Shown here piece by piece: positions 1-4,684 of a DNA stretch of 6,560 nucleotides. Under the pieces are notes generated by a model, which saw only the letters and a program-made list of their open reading frames with translations, did no database searches and was not told the origin of the DNA. A program made the translations under genes and the position numbers. Origin of the DNA: JAOAIV01 sp038849555 (GTDB lineage: Archaea; Thermoproteota; Bathyarchaeia; Bathyarchaeales; Bathycorpusculaceae); assembly GCA_038849555.1 (NCBI GenBank), contig JAWCMT010000056.1:1-6560 (forward strand). The letters run 5' to 3'. Position 1 is the stretch's first letter, and every line of letters begins with the position of its first letter.

Positions 1-1037
1 ACAACCTAACCAGCGTCTGTCCTGATTGTGGAGTCAGAAAAATTTTCGATGAAGGCGTAAGCATCGATAGACATGAATATTCCTTTACCTGCATAGATGG
101 CAAACCCGGCTGGGCAGAGCTTATTGCAACTCCAATTAAAGATGAAAAAGGCAATGTTATCGCCGCGTTGGAGTTGTCAGTCGACATTACCGAAAAGAAA
201 CTGTTGCAAAACAAGTTGAAAGAGTACTCTGAAAGGCTGGAGCAACTGGTCGAAGAAAGAACGCGGCAGCTGCGGCGGGCGCAAGCTAAACTTGTTAAAG
301 CGGAGCGTCTGGCAACCATCGGCGAACTAGCAGCAATGGTCGGGCATGACCTGCGCAACCCGTTAACAGGCATAGTGGGTGCAGCTTATTACTTAAAAAC
401 CAAGTATGGCGCAAAGCTGGGTGTTAAAGGCAAAGAAATGCTGGAGACCATTGAAAAAGCTATTGAAAACTCTAACAAAATCATAAATGACCTGCTAGAG
501 TACTCGCAAGATCTAAAACTGGACTGCACAGAGGGTTCTCTAAAGAGCATTTTGCAAGATGCGTTATCTAGAGTAAATATCCCAGAGCAGATTCGTGTGG
601 TAGATGCTACTGACGCGGGGCTTAAGTTTAAAGGTGACATGGAAAAAATGAGCAATGTTTTTGTTCGAATAATCCAAAACGCTGTTGACGCCATGCCCAT
701 GGGAGGAACCTTGACGATTAAAAGCAGAAGAGTAAAAGACACTTTGGAAATCACGTTTAAGGATACAGGCGCAGGCATGACCCAAGAAACCTTGAAAAAG
801 CTCAAAGTTGGAGTGCCACTTTTCACAACCAAAGCCAAAGGTATGGGCTTCGGTTTACCAATTTGCAGGCGTATTGTAGGCGCGCATGGTGGAAGAATCT
901 TCGTGAAAAGTACGATAAGGAAAGGAACAACCGTCACCGTTAAAATTCCAGTTAAACCTAAAAGGAGAAAGGAAGAGAAGCAGATTCTGGACGCCACTAT
1001 ACTATCCACTTTAATTGAAACGCAAAAAATACACTGA
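1..1037 (+). CDS. PAS-domain sensor histidine kinase, 5'-truncated
   Basis: This is a signalling kinase that autophosphorylates a histidine and passes the phosphate to a response regulator not seen here. The frame is open from base 3, so the gene starts outside the window; the TTG at 168 is not a believable start because the PAS fold lies upstream of it. In visible numbering (codon 1 at base 3), residues 1-65 are the C-terminal part of a PAS domain with a CPDC pair (C6, C9) and a typical GNVIAALELSVDIT ending. Residues 65-105 form a charged helical linker, probably coiled coil. HisKA carries GHDLRNP with phospho-acceptor H115. The ATPase domain shows N226 in QNAVDAM (N box), D254 in DTGAGM (G1), PLFTTKAKG (F box) and GMGFGLPI (G2). 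A basic tail of about 25 residues follows. No membrane segment is visible in this part. No receiver domain follows, and the neighbour converges, so it looks like an orphan kinase. The visible family assignment is secure; the signal sensed is unknown. Confidence 0.95.
   Translation, partial: NLTSVCPDCGVRKIFDEGVSIDRHEYSFTCIDGKPGWAELIATPIKDEKGNVIAALELSVDITEKKLLQNKLKEYSERLEQLVEERTRQLRRAQAKLVKAERLATIGELAAMVGHDLRNPLTGIVGAAYYLKTKYGAKLGVKGKEMLETIEKAIENSNKIINDLLEYSQDLKLDCTEGSLKSILQDALSRVNIPEQIRVVDATDAGLKFKGDMEKMSNVFVRIIQNAVDAMPMGGTLTIKSRRVKDTLEITFKDTGAGMTQETLKKLKVGVPLFTTKAKGMGFGLPICRRIVGAHGGRIFVKSTIRKGTTVTVKIPVKPKRRKEEKQILDATILSTLIETQKIH
1024..1029 (-). terminator. T-run after the radical SAM gene (candidate)
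   Basis: On the minus strand a run of six T begins about 17 bases past the TAG stop of the radical SAM gene. Archaeal termination commonly uses T-runs without a strong hairpin. The run lies inside the last codons of the convergent histidine kinase, because only 9 bp separate the two stops. It is short and alone, so confidence is low. Confidence 0.3.
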
Positions 1038-1046
1038 TCAAAAAGC

Positions 1047-2168
1047 CTATGGGATTATTTCACACCCGTTGTATTTCAGGAAATTGAAGTCGCTTACGCT
1101 TATTTTCTTTTGTGCTATAAGCCGCCTAATTCTCGGAAGCTCTGCCTCTACGGCGTTTACTAGCCCTCTTACTGTTTCGCAAACCATGCCGTACGCTTCA
1201 CTGCTCCAACGTTTAGTTATGTTAGCGTACAAGCAGCGGCCGCCGCAGATGCTGAGGATGTCGCATTCGATGCATGGCGCGCCCACAAAAATTTTCTGCA
1301 ACTCCAATGGATTCGCATTGCTTATGTGTCCAAGATAGTAGTTCTTCATTCCCCACATGGTTGGGCATGGTATTATTGTGCCGTCGGTTTGTATGGCGTA
1401 GTTTATCCATCCGCCGCCGCAGCGGAGAAGACTCGGCTCATCGTGCAAAAGCGAGTTTGCAATGCCCAAAAGCGGATAAAGCCGCAGAACACGGCGCTTT
1501 TCCTCCATGTAGTCAATCCAGAACCGCGTTAGCCGCTTTACGCCCGGCATGTAGCTTGTTTGGCTCCACTCTTTGAAGTTGCGCCTTGCGTAATCGTTCG
1601 CCCAGAAACCCGCGTTTAGCTGCCAATGAACTGAAGAAAACGGGAATTCACTGTTGTTTACAAGCCATGTGACTTGCTTGTGGATGTCTGTTTGCTCCAT
1701 GACGGTCATGCGTGCAATTAATTCGCCGCGGAAGCCATTCTGCATAATCAGCCGCAAGTTATCGATGACACGGCGGAACGTACCCTTGCCTCTGTAGTAG
1801 TCAGTTAGCGCTTCATCGCCGTCGATGGAAACCAGAATAGTGTGGAAACGATTCACATACTCGGGCTCCAGCCTGTCAAGCAGCAAGCCGTTCGTTTGAA
1901 TCATGAAATGCTTTGGCTTGGCATAATCCATTATCTCACGGATGGCGTCAACGCAAAGCAGTGGTTCGCCACCGTAAAAAGTCAAGACACATTCTGGGTC
2001 TTTGCGGCAAAACTCCGCCAACAAAGCGAGGTCATAAGTGGCTTTTCTGGGCAAATCATAATCCACATCAAAATCCACAAAGTCCTCACTAAAATCATCA
2101 ACTGCCTCGCCAAAGCAATACCTGCACTGCAAATTGCACTCCGTCGTAAGCATCACATGAAAGAACAT
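1047..2168 (-). CDS. Radical SAM/SPASM protein, putative peptide-modifying enzyme
   Basis: The 373-residue protein has a radical SAM domain at its N-terminus: C11-x3-C15-x2-C18 binds the SAM-cleaving 4Fe-4S cluster, and FYGGEPLL (64-71) is the glycine-rich SAM-binding motif. The C-terminus has a complete SPASM cysteine set for auxiliary clusters: C250, G263-x4-C268, C299-x2-C302-x5-C308-x3-C312, and C330. SPASM enzymes typically modify ribosomal peptides or proteins (crosslinks, epimerisation) or mature quinone-type cofactors. From memory the start (MxxHxMLTxxCNLxCxYC) and the EIIP end resemble the archaeal AF1577-type putative peptide-modifying family; I could not check this. Residues 21-38 hold nine acidic side chains, a possible docking site for a basic partner. 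The ATG follows AAGGGG with 5 bases between. The transporter stop lies 28 bases upstream on the same strand, so the two are probably cotranscribed. Radical SAM/SPASM identity is firm; the substrate is unknown. Confidence 0.93.
   Translation of the reverse strand: MFFHVMLTTECNLQCRYCFGEAVDDFSEDFVDFDVDYDLPRKATYDLALLAEFCRKDPECVLTFYGGEPLLCVDAIREIMDYAKPKHFMIQTNGLLLDRLEPEYVNRFHTILVSIDGDEALTDYYRGKGTFRRVIDNLRLIMQNGFRGELIARMTVMEQTDIHKQVTWLVNNSEFPFSSVHWQLNAGFWANDYARRNFKEWSQTSYMPGVKRLTRFWIDYMEEKRRVLRLYPLLGIANSLLHDEPSLLRCGGGWINYAIQTDGTIIPCPTMWGMKNYYLGHISNANPLELQKIFVGAPCIECDILSICGGRCLYANITKRWSSEAYGMVCETVRGLVNAVEAELPRIRRLIAQKKISVSDFNFLKYNGCEIIP
1100..1111 (+). terminator. T-rich stretch after the histidine kinase gene (candidate)
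   Basis: The first T-rich stretch on the plus strand after the kinase stop (TTATTTTCTTTT) begins about 60 bases downstream, inside the C-terminal codons of the convergent radical SAM gene. It could end the kinase transcript. It is also simply coding sequence on the other strand, so this is tentative. Confidence 0.22.
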
Positions 2169-2196
2169 GTTTTCCCCTTAAAGCGAAAACACACTT

Positions 2197-3405
2197 TTAA
2201 GCGTATTTTTCCCTTTCTCTCTTGGCTTTTTCAATGTAATTTTTGAGTTCTCTGTCCTTGATGTGCTTTTCAGGCAAAGTTTCAGGAGCATAAACCAGAG
2301 GCAAAACTGCCAAAAACAGAAAGAACGCCGTAAATGAGAAAAGAGCATAATCTGGAATCACACCAGATACGTATTTCCCCACGGTAAGTTCAAGGAACTT
2401 TGAGACAAAAAAGGGCAGCATTCCTAAAGCATAATACTTATCACTCGGCAAATTGTAACTTAGATCACCCCATATTGTTAATACAAAAAGCACAAAAAGA
2501 AAGCCCCACCCAATTCCGTCGACAATAGCGCTGAAATACCAAAATACTTGACTTTCAGGGTAAATTCCTAATGCTGCGGTGCCAAGACCTAACATAACAA
2601 ATCCTGCAATAGCTATACGCTTGCGCCCAATAGAATCTAAAAGAATGCCTCCTGCAATAGCGAAAATGCCCATTAACCCATTTTGGATCAATGTAAACTG
2701 TGCGGTTAATTGTTCTCCGAAAAGAGTTGATTGCACTGGCGCGCCTATATAGTTCACCAAAGAAAATACAACCCAAGGAATGAAGTATAAAATAAATGCT
2801 TGATGACTTAAAATACCTCTATAGGAAGAATTATTCCTTTTTTGTTCTATTTGATTTGATGGTTTTAACAGAAGAAAAATAATGAGGCTTGAAAACCGCC
2901 AAACTGTAAGTACAACACCAAGCATTAATGCATCAAATGGAACAGTACTTAGCGCGATTGTTCCTACTCCGAAAGCAAACATCACAATTCCACTAATTCT
3001 TCCACGTTTTTCGATAGGGATACTCTCAGTATAGTATCTCATGCACGTAGGCATTCCTAATCCTAATGATATTCCCAATAAAATAGCGAGAAAAATGATT
3101 GGCATGGTAAAAGACCCATTTACTACAATCAAAGTTAAAGAGGACATGCTACCTAGAATCAGCCAAATGATAAGGAAACGTGTTTGGTCAAGTTTTCTAG
3201 CCAAAAAAACGCCAACTAAACCTGAGAATATGATTCCCAAAAAATGAAGACTCCAAACCCAAAACAACAGCGCGCTATCCGATAAACTATTTTGTAGAAA
3301 CGCGAGAATAATGGCGTACCAAACAAAGGTATTGGCAACTAACGTAATGTTTGCTAAAGTAATCTTTAATTCAATTCCAAAGATGTGTCGGGGTTGCTTG
3401 AGCAT
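2197..3405 (-). CDS. MFS transporter, substrate unknown
   Basis: A 402-residue, very hydrophobic membrane protein of normal MFS size. By eye there are about twelve membrane helices, near residues 17-37, 45-69, 77-95, 101-121, 136-155, 160-180, 203-222, 234-256, 264-281, 287-310, 325-348 and 353-373. A basic, polar central loop (181-200) separates the two halves. The loop after helix 2 has the weak motif-A remnant GVFLARKLDQ, and the loop after helix 8 the clearer GGILLDSIGRKR (252-263). The C-terminal 28 residues (375-402) are a charged cytoplasmic helix. The ATG is preceded by AGGT about 8 bases upstream. Its operon partner 28 bases downstream is the radical SAM/SPASM gene, so export of a modified product is conceivable, but nothing in the sequence gives substrate or direction. 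The gene is markedly AT-richer than its neighbours (about 23-40% G+C in sampled 60-base lines against 52-55% in the radical SAM gene), which hints at a different history. Confidence 0.92.
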   Translation of the reverse strand: MLKQPRHIFGIELKITLANITLVANTFVWYAIILAFLQNSLSDSALLFWVWSLHFLGIIFSGLVGVFLARKLDQTRFLIIWLILGSMSSLTLIVVNGSFTMPIIFLAILLGISLGLGMPTCMRYYTESIPIEKRGRISGIVMFAFGVGTIALSTVPFDALMLGVVLTVWRFSSLIIFLLLKPSNQIEQKRNNSSYRGILSHQAFILYFIPWVVFSLVNYIGAPVQSTLFGEQLTAQFTLIQNGLMGIFAIAGGILLDSIGRKRIAIAGFVMLGLGTAALGIYPESQVFWYFSAIVDGIGWGFLFVLFVLTIWGDLSYNLPSDKYYALGMLPFFVSKFLELTVGKYVSGVIPDYALFSFTAFFLFLAVLPLVYAPETLPEKHIKDRELKNYIEKAKREREKYA

Positions 3406-3415
3406 TTAGTTACCT

Positions 3416-3433
3416 ACTCTATTTTTCTAGAGT
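3416..3433. repeat. 6-bp perfect inverted repeat upstream of the MFS gene
   Basis: ACTCTA and TAGAGT flank a 6-base T-rich spacer, ending 10 bases before the transporter ATG and partly overlapped by an AGTTAACT palindrome (3431-3438). It could be an operator near the transcription start, or a small hairpin in the leader next to the ribosome binding site. Arms this short also arise by chance in AT-rich DNA. Confidence 0.35.
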
Positions 3434-3447
3434 TAACTTGAGAAATA

Positions 3448-3457
3448 AGTATTTAGT
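3448..3457 (-). promoter_or_regulatory. Candidate TATA box for the MFS-radical SAM operon
   Basis: Minus-strand ACTAAATACT sits about 45 bases before the transporter ATG. With usual archaeal spacing (about 25 bases from the box centre) transcription would start near 3427 and leave a leader of roughly 20 bases. The region is AT-rich and other boxes are possible, such as TATATC near 3476-3481, so the exact choice is uncertain. Confidence 0.3.
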
Positions 3458-3490
3458 ATCCGAAAAATGAATTAGATATACAAATTACCA

Positions 3491-3503
3491 CAAAACTTTT
3501 AAG
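3491..3503 (+). promoter_or_regulatory. TATA-type promoter of the micro-ORF unit
   Basis: CAAAACTTTTAAG has an A-rich BRE-like part followed by a TATA-like box (CTTTTAAG, 3496-3503). It matches the leuS promoter at 4646-4657 (CAAAACTCTTAA) in 11 of 12 positions. Usual spacing predicts a transcription start near 3525, about 20 bases before the micro-ORF ATG. The match to a second promoter in the same window is the main support. Confidence 0.5.
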
Positions 3504-3544
3504 CAGTATTGTTCAACAAATATACAGAAGGGAGAAGGCATAAA

Positions 3545-3589
3545 ATGAAATATTTGAAGCCAATCCGATGGAAAGGTGTTTGGGTCTAA
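3545..3589 (+). CDS. Candidate 14-residue basic, tryptophan-containing peptide
   Basis: ATG to TAA encodes MKYLKPIRWKGVWV. I recognise no family. The case for a real gene is its context: a TATA-type promoter about 45 bases upstream, a purine-rich Shine-Dalgarno stretch (GAAGGGAGAAGG, 3527-3538) ending 6 bases before the ATG, and a T-rich terminator starting about 10 bases after the stop. The peptide carries four basic residues (K2, K5, R8, K10), two tryptophans (W9, W13) and no acidic residue. K5 and W9 have the Lys-x3-Trp spacing known from streptide, a radical SAM-crosslinked peptide. It is divergent from the transporter/radical SAM operon, so it could be a precursor for that enzyme, although it is too short for a usual leader plus core. 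Alternatives are a regulatory leader peptide, a decayed gene start, a small RNA that merely contains an ORF, or chance. Confidence 0.4.
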   Translation: MKYLKPIRWKGVWV

Positions 3590-3599
3590 CTTTCAATAA

Positions 3600-3622
3600 T
3601 TTTTTCTACATTTCTTATTTTT
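3600..3622 (+). terminator. T-rich archaeal-type terminator of the micro-ORF unit
   Basis: Runs of six T (3600-3605) and five T (3618-3622), with further T-rich sequence between them, begin about 10 bases after the micro-ORF stop. This is the usual form of an archaeal intrinsic terminator. The stretch ends at the stop codon of the opposite-strand prenyl synthase gene. On the minus strand it is A-rich, so it would not stop transcription from that gene. Confidence 0.45.
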
Positions 3623-4605
3623 CATAAATCCTCTAGCGTTGCTTTTAAGGATAATATAAAAAGTTCTTTATGTTTCCGAAATGTGGATATTCGTTGAACT
3701 TCTGTTCGCGCCATTTGCTTCAACATATTTTTCAAGTCGCGAATTTCCTTCGAAGTAAGTGTGAGGTCAAGTATCCTTTCAACAGTTTCTTCTGTAATTT
3801 CTTCTTTTAATGATCGCAGGATCGCAGTTTTTCTTGAGGAATCGGTGAATGCGAATAGAATAGGAAGTGGCAAGCATTCTTTATCAACTCTGTTCTTGAG
3901 TTCATCCATTTCGAACATGTCTACAAATTCATCCCTTATTGTCATCAGCAGACCAAAAGTTCTGCCATACTCCCCTAAAAGCTCGGTTTGCTCGGTTGTT
4001 CCGCTACCGAGAATTGCACCAATCTTCATTGATGCTTCTCCAGCCGCAACCTTTTTCTTAATAATCTTCAGATACTCTTGGCCAGTTAATTCAAGGTTGC
4101 CTCGATGACTTGCTTCTTCCGCTTCAGCGCTGCTTATCTCAAGAAAAGCCTGTTTTATTATTTCTAAAATCATTTGCTTCTTGTTTTGTGGAAGTTTTTC
4201 ACAGGATTCATGCAATAACTGCATGCCCTTAAAGAGAAGGATGTCGCCAGCTAATATTGCAATGTCCTTTCCGAATTTTCCATAAACTGTTGGATAATCG
4301 CCTTTAACTGTTGACTCGTCGATTATATCATCATGGGCATCTGCCCCCGCAGCAAGCAACACAATTGCTGCGCCAACTCCAGTTGCCTCGTCAGATCTGC
4401 CGCCTACTGCTTCACATGCAAGCGAAAGCAGAGCAGGGTGCAAAAAATCTTGCCATTCTGTCATGAAATAGCGCAATGCATCTCGAAGAGGTTGAAACTC
4501 GACTTCCTCTTGTAAAACAGTTCGCTTCGCCAATTCCAGCGCTTTCTGCCCTTTTTCTCGAAAAACCGCCATAACCTGCATCATAAGTTTCTCTTTAGGC
4601 GACAT
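3622..4605 (-). CDS. Divergent polyprenyl (isoprenyl) diphosphate synthase family protein
   Basis: The 327-residue helical protein belongs to the trans-isoprenyl diphosphate synthase family, which builds C15-C20 or longer prenyl diphosphates, in archaea mainly for ether lipids. The first aspartate-rich motif is intact (D92-D93-I-I-D96), followed by PTVYGKFGKDIAILAGDILL (105-124) as in the family. K184/K185 and the following glycine match the usual K-T region loosely. Several substrate residues differ. The N-terminal GGKRxRP that binds isopentenyl diphosphate is replaced by EWQDFLHP (50-57). The RRG after the first motif is VKGD (100-103). The second DDxxD is D225-E-F-V-D229. It may be a paralogue with altered substrate or non-catalytic role rather than the main geranylgeranyl diphosphate synthase. 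The ATG is about 10 bases from the predicted transcript start, and only a weak GAG is seen upstream. The gene is divergent from leuS and separated by 216 bp from the MFS gene on the same strand. Confidence 0.85.
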   Translation of the reverse strand: MSPKEKLMMQVMAVFREKGQKALELAKRTVLQEEVEFQPLRDALRYFMTEWQDFLHPALLSLACEAVGGRSDEATGVGAAIVLLAAGADAHDDIIDESTVKGDYPTVYGKFGKDIAILAGDILLFKGMQLLHESCEKLPQNKKQMILEIIKQAFLEISSAEAEEASHRGNLELTGQEYLKIIKKKVAAGEASMKIGAILGSGTTEQTELLGEYGRTFGLLMTIRDEFVDMFEMDELKNRVDKECLPLPILFAFTDSSRKTAILRSLKEEITEETVERILDLTLTSKEIRDLKNMLKQMARTEVQRISTFRKHKELFILSLKATLEDL

Positions 4606-4637
4606 TTCTCGGCAACTCTTTTCTGAATGATAATTAC

Positions 4638-4645
4638 CTATTAAG
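4638..4645 (-). promoter_or_regulatory. TATA box of the prenyl synthase gene
   Basis: Read on the minus strand this is CTTAATAG, preceded by AGTTTTG. Usual archaeal spacing predicts a start near 4615, about 10 bases before the ATG at 4605. It is the exact mirror of the leuS box at 4653-4660, seven bases away, which supports both as paired divergent promoters. Confidence 0.5.
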
Positions 4646-4660
4646 CAAAACTCTTAATAG
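4646..4660 (+). promoter_or_regulatory. BRE/TATA promoter of leuS
   Basis: CAAAACT (BRE-like) is followed by CTTAATAG (TATA-like, 4653-4660). The box centre lies about 28 bases before the leuS ATG at 4685, so the transcript should start at or within a few bases of the ATG. No Shine-Dalgarno is present before the ATG (CATTCAACAGTTTC), which fits a leaderless message. Confidence 0.55.
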
Positions 4661-4684
4661 CTTTTGGCTTCATTCAACAGTTTC

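Noticed and set aside
168..170. TTG as start codon of the histidine kinase
   Set aside because: The frame is open upstream to base 3 and encodes a clear PAS domain continuous with the kinase; the true start is outside the window.
389..1009. 206-codon minus-strand reading frame opposite the histidine kinase
   Set aside because: It lies wholly antisense to a well-defined kinase, its product shows no recognisable domain, and it arises from the codon pattern of the sense gene.
1274..1576. Plus-strand reading frames inside the radical SAM gene (also 1015-1338, 1326-1532 and 1842-2246)
   Set aside because: They are antisense to an intact radical SAM/SPASM coding region and contain no family signature.
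2176..2183. Minus-strand GCTTTAAG as an internal promoter for the radical SAM gene
   Set aside because: It lies only about 8 bases before the ATG, too close for a TATA box, and the 28 bp gap fits cotranscription with the transporter.
3485..3544. 18-codon minus-strand ORF MPSPFCIFVEQYCLKVLW in the same intergenic region
   Set aside because: It has no ribosome binding site or clear promoter on that strand and largely mirrors the promoter and ribosome binding site of the + strand unit.
3530..3605. Structured small RNA instead of a coding micro-ORF
   Set aside because: Only a weak, bulged helix (CCAA/TTGG region, about 3560-3585) could be drawn, and no C/D box, tRNA-like or known riboswitch pattern was seen. 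It remains possible but is less supported than the ORF.
3568..3627. 19-codon + strand ORF MERCLGLTFNNFFYISYFS overlapping the micro-ORF in another frame
   Set aside because: It has no Shine-Dalgarno, starts inside the better supported micro-ORF and runs through the T-rich terminator, which explains its Phe/Tyr content.
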